A stretch of 64,000 nt of DNA from Streptomyces sp. A012304 (GCF_026008495.1 NZ_BQUN01000228.1:104294-168293), one strand, 5' to 3'. Positions 48,974 to 58,020 are shown, numbered from the stretch's first letter. Notes: generated from the letters alone by a model not told the origin. Made by a program: numbers and translations.

Positions 48974-50938
48974 TCACCGGGCGGGCAGCTGCCACCACGT
49001 CGACGACGCGTCCCGCAGGGTGTTGGTGCCGCAGTGCACCTCGCCCATGCCGAGGTGGTACGTGTACCAGTCGTCGATGTACGACACCTTCATGCCGACC
49101 CGCGTGTAGGCGGCGGTGACCGCCTCCGTGAAGACGTCCTTGCCGGCGATGACGGGCCCCCACTGGCGCGGGGCGAGGTAGCGGTCACGGCCCAGGAGGA
49201 TGCCGTTGACGGCTCCGGGGACGTACGCGCTGGTCGTCACCGTCGCAGGAGCCGCCGCACGCCCGGCGGCCGGGTTCCGCGCGAGCCACTTCTGCTGGCC
49301 GTGCTCCTCGAGGACGTCCACGAGGGGGGAGCCGGCGCCCATGCGGGTCAGACGCGGTACGGGGATGTCCTGTCCGCTGTCCGTCAGTGCCTCCGCCTCA
49401 CGGGTGTACAGGGCGGGCACCCGGACGATCTCGTCGTCGGTGACGCCCGTCTCGCGCTTGAGGATGTTCAGGTTGGCCGCGATGCGCTTGGCCGCCATCT
49501 CGTTGTCGGCCACCAGGTGCCGGGAGGCGAGGGCCTGGTCGATGGTCTCCTTCGGCGCGGGAGCGCCGTTGAAGCCCGGGACGGAGAACATCTTCGTCCT
49601 GCCGTGGCCGTCGCGTTGGGCGTCGCGCAGCAGCCGCAGCCCGGCCTCCGGGTCGGCGACACCGATCCGCCAGCCGCGCGGGGTGTCGGCGGGCAGGAAC
49701 TGCACGAACTCGTCGACGTGGCCGACGCCCAGCCAGGAGGTGTCCAGCAGCAGCGGATCCTGGAGGCCCTGCGAGGTGAGCAGCGTGCGCATCACCTTCG
49801 ACGGGCGCGCCCCGCTGTCCTTGCGCTCGCCCATGATGACCCGTCCGGCCGGGAACGAGCGGCCGTTGTGCGTGTACGGCGGGATGGTCTCCAGGTTCCC
49901 CATGGAGTTGAGCGACCAGTCGTCGGGTTCCGCGTTGTCGGTGACCTGGACGACGCCGGTGTTCTGGCCGCGTATCTTCTCGAACAGCTCACGGCCCGCG
50001 TCCCGGTCCGGCTGGGCGGAGCGCAGCATCACCCGCATCACCTGCCGGTGGCCGCCCGGCCCGGTCATGCTGACGTAGGCCGGTTCGACGAAGTCCTGGG
50101 TCCAGGGGTCCCCGTACGCCTCGAAGGTGACCAGGGGCTTGGTGATACCGGCGTTCTTGACCTCCTTCCCCAGCTCCTGGACGAACTTCTGCTGAAGACG
50201 GCTGTACGGGCCCTCGCCCAGGATCTTGGTGACCATCACCTCCTGGGTGTTCTGGAGGTGATGGTGTGTCAGGAGCGGGGCGACGCGCAGGGTGACCGAG
50301 TCGGAGGTGGTCCCCTGGGCGGACGTCACCGTCAGGCGGACCGCCGCCCGGCCGTCCCACTTGGCGGTGTTCCGGATGACATCGGTGGCCTCGACGCCGA
50401 GTTCCACGCCGGAGCGCAGTTCGGCGGCGGTCAGCCGGGTCCAGGGCGTCACCAGGACCCACTTGCCGGAACGCTTGAGGAAGACGTGCGTGTATCTGGC
50501 TCCCGCGGTGACCTGAAGGCTGCCCTTGGCGTCCGCCGGGAGGCCGGGCAGCGGCACGGAGCGGACCCGGGCGAGGTCGGCGGCGTCCGCGGTGCCGTTG
50601 ACCTTGGTGTCGGCGGCGTCGTTGCACGCGGCCAGCCGGGCGTCGGACAGGGGGGCGCCGCCGGGGCCGGTGACCGGGCACCGCTTGCTGTCGTCGTCGA
50701 TGTTGGGCAGGTGGACCGCTCCGCGCCCGATGGTCCAGGAGTCCTCACCGGTCGTGTCGGTGCTGCCGGTGGTGTCGACGCGGCCGTCGCGGTTCACGTC
50801 GGCGCGCAGATCGGCGCCGGCGGACGGAGGCGCGGCGGAGGCGGGGGCGGCGGGCCCCGCCAGTACGGACCCCGCCGCGGCGAGCGCGAGGACCACTGGC
50901 CCGGCGGGGTGCGTGCGTTTCCGCGGACGTGAAGGCAA
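48974..50938 (-). CDS. secreted protein-arginine deiminase family protein
   Basis: A 654-residue exported protein. A signal peptide (basic KRTH, hydrophobic VVLALAAAGSVLAGPAA, cleavage after ASA near 35) leads to a calcium-loop-like DVNRDGRVD segment, middle beta-sandwich domains and a C-terminal deiminase fold. Catalytic residues known from peptidylarginine deiminases are recognisable: Asp in GDPWTQDFVE, His/Asp in GVGHVDEFV, and the nucleophile Cys in GMGEVHCGTNT. The enzyme would convert arginine in proteins to citrulline, releasing ammonia, outside the cell. PADs are best known in animals; actinobacterial secreted forms are less studied. Upstream of it is the amino-acid permease gene. Confidence 0.9.
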   Translation of the reverse strand: MPSRPRKRTHPAGPVVLALAAAGSVLAGPAAPASAAPPSAGADLRADVNRDGRVDTTGSTDTTGEDSWTIGRGAVHLPNIDDDSKRCPVTGPGGAPLSDARLAACNDAADTKVNGTADAADLARVRSVPLPGLPADAKGSLQVTAGARYTHVFLKRSGKWVLVTPWTRLTAAELRSGVELGVEATDVIRNTAKWDGRAAVRLTVTSAQGTTSDSVTLRVAPLLTHHHLQNTQEVMVTKILGEGPYSRLQQKFVQELGKEVKNAGITKPLVTFEAYGDPWTQDFVEPAYVSMTGPGGHRQVMRVMLRSAQPDRDAGRELFEKIRGQNTGVVQVTDNAEPDDWSLNSMGNLETIPPYTHNGRSFPAGRVIMGERKDSGARPSKVMRTLLTSQGLQDPLLLDTSWLGVGHVDEFVQFLPADTPRGWRIGVADPEAGLRLLRDAQRDGHGRTKMFSVPGFNGAPAPKETIDQALASRHLVADNEMAAKRIAANLNILKRETGVTDDEIVRVPALYTREAEALTDSGQDIPVPRLTRMGAGSPLVDVLEEHGQQKWLARNPAAGRAAAPATVTTSAYVPGAVNGILLGRDRYLAPRQWGPVIAGKDVFTEAVTAAYTRVGMKVSYIDDWYTYHLGMGEVHCGTNTLRDASSTWWQLPAR

Positions 50939-51047
50939 GGCGGATTCCTCTCAGTTGGGGCGTGTCGCCCTGCAAGAGGAGGAACCCGCGCTGTGCGTTC
51001 ACTGTGGGGCGGAGAGTTCCTGCGCGGCCCGGCACCGGACCTGCGGG

Positions 51048-52532
51048 TCAGACCTCGACGTCCGTCGTGGCGAGCCCGGCGTAGACGTCGGGCCGTGTCC
51101 GGCGCATCCGGGCGGCGAGGACCACTCCGGCCAGGAAGACGGCCGGAGTGAGGGCGACCAGCGTCCAGTTGACGGCGGGGCTCGCGGCGGTGAACAGATC
51201 CAGGCGCGTGCAGACCAGCCCCGTGGTCACGGTGAGCAGGAGTCCGGCGACGGCGGGGGCGACGAGCGTACGCAGGCGGCTCTCGCCGTTCGTGGCGGGG
51301 GTGCGGCGGAAGAAGGCGACCACCGCGAAGGCGGCCAGCGTCTCCAGGGCGAGGATGCCGACGACACCGGGGGTGTTCACCCAGAGCAGGAACTGGTTGT
51401 ACGGGTCGGCGCCGATCGCGGCGAACACGGTGACGACCGCTGCGGCCAGCAGCGACTGCGCGATACCGGCGATCCAGGGCGAGCCGTGCCGGGGATGGAC
51501 GCGGCCCAGAACGGCGGGCAGGGTGCGTTCGGTGGAGAGGGCGTAGACGTAGCGGGTGATGGCGTTGTGGAAGGCGAGCAGCGAGGCGAGCAGGCTGGTG
51601 ACGATCAGGACGCGCTGGAGGTCGGTGGCCCAGCCGCCGACGTAGCGGGTCATGGCGGTGAAGAACATCTCGGCCGGGTTCCGCGCCGCGGCCCCGACGG
51701 CCTGGTCGTCACCGAACGCCTGCACGATGATCCAGACGACGAAGGTGTAGAAGAGGCCGAGGAAGCCGACGGCGAGGTAGGTGGCGCGGGGCACGGTGCG
51801 GTCGGGGTCGCGGGCCTCCTCGCGGTAGATGGCGGTGGCCTCGAAGCCGATGAAGGCGGCGACGGCCAGACCGAGCGGGGCGCTCATCTGCGAGGTGAAG
51901 ACATGGGACGGGGCGAAGGAGTCCGGGCTCAGACCGCTCGCGCCGCCCTGCACGAGGACCGCCCCGGCCAGCAGTACGAGGATCGCGGTCTCGGCGATCA
52001 GCAGCGCGGCCAGCACCTTGGCACCGAGGTGGATGGAGCGGAAGCCGAGGAACCAGACGACGGCGACTCCGGCGAGGGCGTACACCGGCCAGGGCAGGTC
52101 GATGCCGAGCAGGTCGTTCGCGGTGCCCGCGGCGAAGAAGCCGAACGCCCCGAACGTGCCGATCTGCAGGGCGTTGTAGGAGAACACCGCGAGCAGCGCC
52201 GCGCCGAGCCCGGCCGGACGGCCCAGACCCCGGGCTATGTAGGAGTAGAAGGCGCCCGCGTTGCGGATGTACGGCGTCATCGCGGTGAAGCCGGCCGCGA
52301 ACAGGCACAGCAGCACGCCGACGGCCAGGTAGGCGGCCGGGGCGCCGATGCCGCCGAAGAGGATCGCGAGCGGGGCGATACCGGCCATCACGGTGAGCGG
52401 GGCGGCGGCCGCCACCACGAAGAAGACGATGTCGGTGAGGCCGAGTGCGCCGCGCCGCAGCTGCGGGCTCGCGTCGGGGCCGGTGGCCTGCGGGGGCTGC
52501 TGGGGAGCGGTGGGGACGAGGGGCTCGGTCAT
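51048..52532 (-). CDS. APC-family amino acid permease
   Basis: A 494-residue membrane protein with 12 hydrophobic segments. The first helix region GALGLTDIVFFVVAAAAPLT and the SYIARGLGRPAGLGAALLAV stretch are typical of the amino acid-polyamine-organocation family; GFEATAIYREEARDPDRTVP is the characteristic helix 6-7 loop. It takes up an amino acid, amine or related compound by exchange or proton coupling. GGAGA precedes the ATG. It lies 148 bases downstream of the amidohydrolase gene on the same strand and may import its substrate. Confidence 0.93.
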   Translation of the reverse strand: MTEPLVPTAPQQPPQATGPDASPQLRRGALGLTDIVFFVVAAAAPLTVMAGIAPLAILFGGIGAPAAYLAVGVLLCLFAAGFTAMTPYIRNAGAFYSYIARGLGRPAGLGAALLAVFSYNALQIGTFGAFGFFAAGTANDLLGIDLPWPVYALAGVAVVWFLGFRSIHLGAKVLAALLIAETAILVLLAGAVLVQGGASGLSPDSFAPSHVFTSQMSAPLGLAVAAFIGFEATAIYREEARDPDRTVPRATYLAVGFLGLFYTFVVWIIVQAFGDDQAVGAAARNPAEMFFTAMTRYVGGWATDLQRVLIVTSLLASLLAFHNAITRYVYALSTERTLPAVLGRVHPRHGSPWIAGIAQSLLAAAVVTVFAAIGADPYNQFLLWVNTPGVVGILALETLAAFAVVAFFRRTPATNGESRLRTLVAPAVAGLLLTVTTGLVCTRLDLFTAASPAVNWTLVALTPAVFLAGVVLAARMRRTRPDVYAGLATTDVEV

Positions 52533-52680
52533 GGAGGTCTCCGCGTGATGCGTCGTGGTGCCTGGGGTGGAAGGGAGCGGGATGTCCCGGGCACGCGGGG
52601 CCGGTCCGTGACGACGATGTGCGTCCGAGTATGTCCGAGCGCGTCCGGTGGGGGCGCGCCCGGAGACCTGTGACGTACGT

Positions 52681-54336
52681 CTATCGCCGGGCGGCGAACG
52701 CGTGGTCCGGAGTGCCGCCGTCGTGGGTGCGACGGCCGGCGAGCCAGGTGCCCAGCACGGGCAGCCGCGCGAGGTCGGCGGGCGGGACCCCGGCTGGGTC
52801 GGCGGCGAGATGCACCAGGTCGGCGCGCATGCCGGGGCGCAACAGGCCCCATTCCTTCTCCTCGAACGCCTGGTGGGCGCAGCCGGCGGAGTAGGCGGCG
52901 AGGGCGGTCGTGATGTCGATCCGCTCCTCGGGGAGCCAGCCGCCCTCGGGAGTCCCCTCGGGCGTCTGGCGGGTGACCGCGGTGGCGATGCCCCGCAGTG
53001 GTTCATGGGCGGTGACCGGCCAGTCGCTGCCGAACGACAGGCGGGCGCCGGACGCGACCAGCGAGGCGATCTGGTACTGCCGCCGGCCGCGCTCCGGGCC
53101 GATCCTCGGCAGGATGAGCTCGGTCATCAGGGGGTCGCACTGGGCCCACAGCGGCTGAAGGTTGGCGATCACGCCCAGTTCGGCGAAGCGGGGCAGGTCG
53201 GCGGGGTCGATCAGCTCGGCGTGGGCGACGACCGCGCGGCGGTCGCGGGGGCCGTTGGCCGCGGTCGCCGCCTCGACGGCGTCCAGCGCGGCCCGGACAC
53301 CACCGTCGCCGATGGCGTGGATGTGCGGCCGGAAACCGAGGGCGTCGACGGCGGTGACGGCCTCGGCGAGTTCGGCGGACGTCCAGGTGGCGATGCCGTG
53401 CGAGTGCGGGCAGTCGGTGTAGGGCTCCAGCAGGGCGGCCGTGCCCGACTCGACCACGCCGTCGGCGAAGAACTTCACACTGCGGGCGGTGAGCACGCCG
53501 GGCGCGGCGCTCTCCGTGCGTGCGCGGTCGGCGGCGAACCGGGCGATCCGCTCCCGCCAGCCGTCGGGTTCGAGGATGAAGCAGAGGTCGGCGCGGACCG
53601 GCAGCCCCGTTCCGGTGATCGCGGCGGTGACCCACACGTCCGCGTGGTGCGGTTCCACCCAGGCGTCCTGCACCCAGGTCACGCCCGCGGCGGCGAACCG
53701 GGCGGCGGCCTCGCGCAGGGCGGCCACCTGAACCTCGTGGGACGGCGTCGGAACGAGGGCGAGGACCGGGTTCAGGGCGCCGAACTCGCGCAGGGTGCCG
53801 AGCGGTTCCGCACAGCCGTCCCGGCGCACGATCTCGCCGCCGGCCGGGTCGGGGGTGGCGGCGGTGTACCCGGCCCTGCGCAGGGCCTCGCTGTTCACCC
53901 AGGCCGTGTGGTGGTCCGAGGTGCGCAGCACCACGGGACGGTCGGGTACGGCGGTGTCCAGCAGACGGGCGTCGAACCGGCCGTCGGGGGCCAGCCAGGG
54001 GTCGAAACCGTCCCCCGTGATCCACTCGGCCTCCGGGTGGGCGTCCGCCCAGCGCCGTACGGCCGCGACGATCTCGTCGGTGGAGGCGCACGCCCGGACG
54101 GGCACGCCGCGCAGGCCCAGCCCGCCCATCACCGGGTGCGCGTGGCCGTCCCCGAAGGCCGGCAGCAGCGCGCCGCCCGCCAGGTCGACCACCGTCGTCC
54201 GGGGCCCGCGGGCGGCCGCCGCCGGCGCGCCCAGTCCGCTGATCCGTCCGTCCGTGACGGCGAGGGCGCTGTGCACAGGGGCGTCCGTGTCGCCGGTCCG
54301 GATGGTCCCTCCGATGAAGAGGATGTCGGCGTGCAT
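52681..54336 (-). CDS. YtcJ-like amidohydrolase
   Basis: A 551-residue metal-dependent hydrolase of the amidohydrolase_3/YtcJ group. The start region has the composite beta-sandwich ILFIGGTIRTGD; the metal motif HxH is FGDGHAHP near 62-69; other barrel residues are VKFFADG (carboxylated Lys position), HIHAIGDGG, VAHAELIDP and FGSDWPV (Asp). All metal ligands expected for the family are present. It probably hydrolyses an amide, N-formyl or cyclic compound. Divergent from a TetR regulator, with twin operators between them, and followed by an APC permease. Confidence 0.9.
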   Translation of the reverse strand: MHADILFIGGTIRTGDTDAPVHSALAVTDGRISGLGAPAAAARGPRTTVVDLAGGALLPAFGDGHAHPVMGGLGLRGVPVRACASTDEIVAAVRRWADAHPEAEWITGDGFDPWLAPDGRFDARLLDTAVPDRPVVLRTSDHHTAWVNSEALRRAGYTAATPDPAGGEIVRRDGCAEPLGTLREFGALNPVLALVPTPSHEVQVAALREAAARFAAAGVTWVQDAWVEPHHADVWVTAAITGTGLPVRADLCFILEPDGWRERIARFAADRARTESAAPGVLTARSVKFFADGVVESGTAALLEPYTDCPHSHGIATWTSAELAEAVTAVDALGFRPHIHAIGDGGVRAALDAVEAATAANGPRDRRAVVAHAELIDPADLPRFAELGVIANLQPLWAQCDPLMTELILPRIGPERGRRQYQIASLVASGARLSFGSDWPVTAHEPLRGIATAVTRQTPEGTPEGGWLPEERIDITTALAAYSAGCAHQAFEEKEWGLLRPGMRADLVHLAADPAGVPPADLARLPVLGTWLAGRRTHDGGTPDHAFAARR

Positions 54337-54383
54337 GGCGTGGGGCTGCCCTTCCCTGAGGCGAACGTGCGCCGAACACCTGA

Positions 54384-54460
54384 ACTGAATGGCATTCGGT
54401 TTCGGGTAATGTAGGGCTCGCCCGGGCGGCTGGGAAGAGTTTTACTGAAAGTCATTCGGT
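54384..54460. promoter_or_regulatory. twin operators ACTGAA-N5-TTCGGT
   Basis: The 17-base element ACTGAA-N5-TTCGGT occurs at 54384-54400 and 54444-54460, exactly 60 bases apart, in the gap between the divergent amidohydrolase and TetR genes. The arms are inverted with one mismatch. They are very likely the sites of the TetR at 54524. Confidence 0.7.
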
Positions 54461-54523
54461 ATCCTGTGGGGCACGGCGCCCACGGTCGGCCGCCGCCCCT
54501 GCTGGAACGGAACGAGGTACGCC

Positions 54524-55147
54524 GTGGGACGCCCGCGCACCCCCCTTCTCGACCGCCGCCGCATCGGCGCGGCGGCACTGCGTCTGGCCGACGAGAAAGG
54601 GGCCCTCACCATCCCGGCGCTGGCCAAGGCGCTCGGCGTGGCCCCGTCCGCGCTCTACCACCACGTCTCCGGCCGTGACGAGATCATCTCCCTCATGCGC
54701 GAGGAGATGGCCCTGGCGACCGGCTCGGGCCAGGACGAACAGGTCTGGTCGCAGCCCTGGGACCAGGCGCTGGAGAGCTGGGCCCGTTCCTACCTCGCCG
54801 CCTTCGCCGCCCACCCCGGCGCGGTCCCGCTGCTCGCCACCACCCCGCTCGCCGAACCCTTCATGCACGCGATGTACGAGGAGGTCGCCGCGCTGCTGCT
54901 GACCGCGGGCTTCGCCAAGGACCAGGTCATGCCGTTGATCAACGCCCTGGAGAGCTTCGTCCTCGGCTCCGCCCTCGACCTGGTCGCACCCCCGGTGATG
55001 GTCTCCGACGTCGCCCGCGAGACCGCCCCCCACCTCAGCGCCGTACTCGACCACACCCCCACCGATCACGTCCGCGCCGAGAAGGCCTTCGACATCGGTC
55101 TTCGAGCCCTGCTCACCGGCTTCCGCGACCTGCTGGACCGCCCCTGA
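54524..55147 (+). CDS. TetR-family regulator (TetR_C type)
   Basis: A 207-residue regulator from GTG 54524. DNA-binding part: RIGAAALRLADEKGALTIPA, LAKALGVAPSALYHHVSGRD. The long C-terminal domain (residues 70-205; ALESWARSYLAAFAAHPGAV) is of the tetracycline-repressor C-terminal kind. It diverges from the amidohydrolase-permease pair, which it presumably controls through the twin operators. Confidence 0.9.
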   Translation: MGRPRTPLLDRRRIGAAALRLADEKGALTIPALAKALGVAPSALYHHVSGRDEIISLMREEMALATGSGQDEQVWSQPWDQALESWARSYLAAFAAHPGAVPLLATTPLAEPFMHAMYEEVAALLLTAGFAKDQVMPLINALESFVLGSALDLVAPPVMVSDVARETAPHLSAVLDHTPTDHVRAEKAFDIGLRALLTGFRDLLDRP

Positions 55148-55162
55148 GCCCCCTGCGGGGGC
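55148..55162 (+). terminator. small hairpin after the TetR gene
   Basis: GCCCCC-TGC-GGGGGC begins directly after the TetR stop. A stretch GGGGGCCGTA-C-CACTC is repeated at 55157 and 55203. Confidence 0.45.
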
Positions 55163-55234
55163 CGTACCTCACTCGGACAGGCAGGCCCACGCACATCCCA
55201 CGGGGGCCGTATCGCACTCCGGTACGATCACCGG

Positions 55235-55279
55235 GTGAACACTCACTGGCACGTCGTTCTTCCGCCCCCCTGCGCCTGA
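55235..55279 (+). CDS. probable leader peptide upstream of EamA transporter
   Basis: GTG at 55235 opens a 14-codon frame encoding MNTHWHVVLPPPCA, ending in TGA at 55277. TACGAT, a good -10 box, lies at 55223-55228, only seven bases before the GTG, so the transcript would be leaderless. The peptide contains two His, a Trp, three consecutive Pro and a Cys, and GC-rich hairpins follow. This is the layout of ribosome-mediated attenuation. Which amino acid is sensed is unclear. Confidence 0.5.
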   Translation: MNTHWHVVLPPPCA

Positions 55280-55306
55280 CGGGCGCGGACACCGGCGGTC
55301 TCCTCC

Positions 55307-55345
55307 GGCCCCGGCCGACCCTCCGCGGGGCGGCCCGGGCTTCTT
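55307..55345 (+). promoter_or_regulatory. probable attenuator hairpin before EamA gene
   Basis: GCCCCG (from 55308) can pair with CGGGGC (to 55331), extended by GGCC/GGCC, followed by CGGGCTTCTTGTC, a partly T-rich tail. A smaller stem GCGCC/GGCGC overlaps the leader stop and could be the pausing or competing structure. Confidence 0.45.
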
Positions 55346-55406
55346 GTCGTGCGCCCGTTTCGAATCCGGTCCCTGACGCGTTCGACGACGGAAAGAACAC
55401 ACGACT

Positions 55407-56369
55407 GTGCCGAACCGCACTTCCTCGCCGACTCCCGCACGCCCGGCCGACGCCGGCCCGCGCCCCTCTCGCACCCCTCCCCTCGGCGGCCCCGCGCCCA
55501 TCCTCGCCTCGGCCGTCCTGTGGGGCACGACCGGGACCGCCGGTTCGCTGGCACCCGCCGGGGCGCCGGCGGCGGCCATCGGCTGCGCCGGTCTCGCCCT
55601 CGGCGGCGTCCTGATGTACCTCACCACCCGCGGCGCCCGCTCGCTGCCCGCCGCCTGCACGCGCGCCGAGCGATGGCTGCTCGTCCTCGGCGCGCTGGCG
55701 GTGGCCGGGTATCCGGTCACCTTCTACCCGGCGGTGGCGCGCACCGGCGTCGCGGTGGCCACCGTGATCGCCCTGGGCAGCGCGCCGGTCTTCGCCGGAC
55801 TGCTGTCCTGGATCACCGGGCAGGCCCGGCCGACGGCCCGCTGGACCGCCGCCACGACGGCCGCCGTGCCGGGCTGTGCCCTGCTGGTACTGGGACCCGA
55901 GCTCAGCGGGGACGCCACGCCGATGGATCTCACCGGTGTCGTTCTCGCCGCGGCCGCCGGACTGTCGTACGCCGTCTACTCGCTGATCGGCGGCGGGCTC
56001 ATCACACGCGGGCACCCCTCCGGCGCTGTGATGGGCGTGCTGTTCGGCGCGGCCGGGCTGCTCGTCCTGCCGCTGGTGCTGTCCCTCGACACGCGCTGGC
56101 TCGCCACCTCGCGGGGCGCGGCGGTCGCCGGATACCTCGCCCTGTTCACCGTCTACCTGGCCTACCGGCTGTTCGGGCACGGCCTGCGCCGCACGCCCGC
56201 GTCGGTGGCCACCTCGCTGACCCTGGCCGAGCCGGCCGTGGCCGCGGTCCTGGGCGTCACCGTCCTCGGTGAACGGCTGCCGGTGGCCTCCTGGTCGGGG
56301 CTGGCCGTCCTCGCTGTCGGCCTGGTCCTGCTGACCGTCCCGGTCGGCGCGGGCGGCCGGCGCCGCTGA
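55407..56369 (+). CDS. EamA/DMT-family transporter
   Basis: A 320-residue protein with ten hydrophobic segments in two EamA repeats (ILASAVLWGTTGTAGSLAPA at the start of the first; LTGVVLAAAAGLSYAVYSLI of the second; LAEPAVAAVLGVTVLGERLP near the end). These are usually exporters of amino acids or metabolites. GTG start at 55407 after GGAAAGAA. A leader peptide and hairpin upstream suggest control by amino-acid supply. Confidence 0.9.
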   Translation: MPNRTSSPTPARPADAGPRPSRTPPLGGPAPILASAVLWGTTGTAGSLAPAGAPAAAIGCAGLALGGVLMYLTTRGARSLPAACTRAERWLLVLGALAVAGYPVTFYPAVARTGVAVATVIALGSAPVFAGLLSWITGQARPTARWTAATTAAVPGCALLVLGPELSGDATPMDLTGVVLAAAAGLSYAVYSLIGGGLITRGHPSGAVMGVLFGAAGLLVLPLVLSLDTRWLATSRGAAVAGYLALFTVYLAYRLFGHGLRRTPASVATSLTLAEPAVAAVLGVTVLGERLPVASWSGLAVLAVGLVLLTVPVGAGGRRR

Positions 56370-56548
56370 CCGCCGGGCACCCCGGACAGCCCCGGCCGAC
56401 GGGCGGGTGGGTCACGCGCGGCGTGACCTCCCGGGCGGCCCCGGCCGGGGGCTGTCCTTCGCCGACCGCGCGGCCCCTGCCCGTCCCGCTGACCGTCCGT
56501 CCGTCCCGCCGACCTCCGCTTGACGCGTCGCGCTCCGTCCCGTCAGGC

Positions 56549-56566
56549 TTGATATTGAAGCGTCAA
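56549..56566 (+). promoter_or_regulatory. TTGA-type inverted repeat before VOC gene
   Basis: TTGATATTGAAGCGTCAA contains TTGA and TCAA arms and lies 30 bases before the VOC gene in otherwise GC-rich DNA. A MarR/Lrp-like operator or promoter element is possible. Confidence 0.35.
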
Positions 56567-56596
56567 CCAAGAGCATCGCGCGGCCCGAGGAGAGAC

Positions 56597-57118
56597 ATGA
56601 CCAGCACCGGTACACCCGGGGACGCGCAGCCGGAACCGTCGGCCGCCGAGGAACTGCGCCGGCGACTGCGGGAGCGGTACCTCCGGCCGAGCGACCGGCG
56701 GCCCGCGTCGTCCGCCCGCGGGCTGCACCACACCGCCCTCATCAGCAGCGACGTCGAGCGGACGATCCGCTTCTACCAGGACGTGCTGGAGTTCCCGCTG
56801 ACCGAGCTGATCGAGAACCGCGACTACCCCGGCTCCTCGCACTTCTTCTTCGACATCGGCAACGGCAACCTGCTCGCCTTCTTCGACTTCCCCGGCCTCG
56901 ACGTCGGCCCCTACGCCGAGGTCCTGGGCGGCCTGCACCATGTGGCGATCTCGGTCGAACCCGACCGCTGGAACCACCTCGTCGGCAAGCTGACGCAGGC
57001 CGGTGTCGACCACGTCGTGCACAGCGAGGTCTCCGTCTACTTCCGTGACCCCGACGGCGCCCGCCTCGAACTCATCGCCGACCCCCTCGGCGAGATGTAC
57101 GGCGACAAGGTGCTGTGA
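56597..57118 (+). CDS. VOC-superfamily (glyoxalase/dioxygenase-like) protein
   Basis: A 173-residue protein with a 40-residue Arg-rich N-terminal extension and one complete VOC module: GLHHTALISSDVERTIRFYQ, FFDIGNGNLLAFFDFPG, GGLHHVAISVEP and YFRDPDGARLELI. The conserved His and Glu positions for a divalent metal (HH in each half, E in LELI) are present. Such proteins are glyoxalases, isomerases, extradiol enzymes or resistance proteins. GAGGAGA precedes the ATG. No clear partner gene. Confidence 0.88.
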   Translation: MTSTGTPGDAQPEPSAAEELRRRLRERYLRPSDRRPASSARGLHHTALISSDVERTIRFYQDVLEFPLTELIENRDYPGSSHFFFDIGNGNLLAFFDFPGLDVGPYAEVLGGLHHVAISVEPDRWNHLVGKLTQAGVDHVVHSEVSVYFRDPDGARLELIADPLGEMYGDKVL

Positions 57119-57126
57119 CCCGTCCG

Positions 57127-58020
57127 TCAGCAGGCCTCGCGCCACACCCCCAGCTCCGGCTTCTTCAGCATCGACGACAGCTTCAGCCGGCGTGACTCGG
57201 CGCAGAACTCGGCCGTCGGCACCGCGTACTCCACATGGAAGACCGCCTTGCCGGCGGCGATGAACGGGGACAGCTCCTCGCACTCGCCGTACTGGGCGCA
57301 CTCCTCGTTGACCGCGAAGTCGAAGTGGTCGAGGAGCTGGGGGATCTGGGGAAGGTCGTTCTTCAGGCCCACCGACAGCCCGCGCGCGTGGGCGATGTCG
57401 GCGATCATCAGGTTGTAGCGGAGCTGGTCGCTCGCGGTGAGCGGGAAGCCGGTGTCGTTGCCGTAGCCCTCCACCAGGTCGGGCTCCACCGCGTCGAAGC
57501 CCTTGTCACGGCACATGTCGAAACGCCGCTCCATGATCGGCCGCAGGACGGAGACCTGGCGGATGTCCAGCCACCGTTCCCCCTCCCAGCCGTTGGACCG
57601 ACCCAGCACCGCGCGCGGGAAGGCGTCCTTGTCGGGCCGGAAGTCCTCCCAGGCGCCCACGTTGACGTAACAGATGACCTTGCGGCCCGCGCGGTGCAGC
57701 CGGGCCACGTCCGCCGCGGAGTTCTCGAAGCCGTCGATGTCGTAGACCGGCACGTCGACCGACGGATCGGCCCTGGCGTCCAGTTGCCACTGCCAGTCCA
57801 GGCCGGGCTGCGGCCGCCAGCGCTCCTGCTCCGAAGTGCCCGAAGGGGCAGGGGAGTCGCCCGGGGAAGTCGGCCGGTCGCCGGCCTCGCCGGACGGGGG
57901 CGCCGAGCACCCGCCCAGCACCGCGGCCGTCACCAGCGCGGCGACCGCGTACCTCACCGCCCGCAGGGGGAGCGACGGACGCCCGACACCACCTGTGCGC
58001 GCTCTGCCCGGCGAACCCAT
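57127..58020 (-). CDS. GH114-like (endo-alpha-1,4-polygalactosaminidase family) lipoprotein
   Basis: A 297-residue exported protein. The N terminus has a twin-Arg-free signal with lipobox VLGGC (Cys about 38) and a Ser/Pro linker. The TIM-barrel domain starts at LDWQWQLDARADPSVDVPVY and includes KVICYVNVGAWEDFRPD, GERWLDIRQVSVLRPIMERR, GFDAVEPDLVEGYGN and VGLKNDLPQ; the acidic residues in DAVEPD are likely catalytic. The family acts on galactosaminogalactan-type polymers, though many members are untested. The start is uncertain: ATG 58020 or an upstream GTG. It is divergent from the phospholipase gene. Confidence 0.85.
   Translation of the reverse strand: MGSPGRARTGGVGRPSLPLRAVRYAVAALVTAAVLGGCSAPPSGEAGDRPTSPGDSPAPSGTSEQERWRPQPGLDWQWQLDARADPSVDVPVYDIDGFENSAADVARLHRAGRKVICYVNVGAWEDFRPDKDAFPRAVLGRSNGWEGERWLDIRQVSVLRPIMERRFDMCRDKGFDAVEPDLVEGYGNDTGFPLTASDQLRYNLMIADIAHARGLSVGLKNDLPQIPQLLDHFDFAVNEECAQYGECEELSPFIAAGKAVFHVEYAVPTAEFCAESRRLKLSSMLKKPELGVWREAC

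Noticed and set aside
50526..52673. Rightward open frame of 715 codons over the deiminase and permease genes
   Set aside because: Composition is Gly/Arg/Asp repeats typical of a shadow frame; the opposite strand has full-length recognised families.
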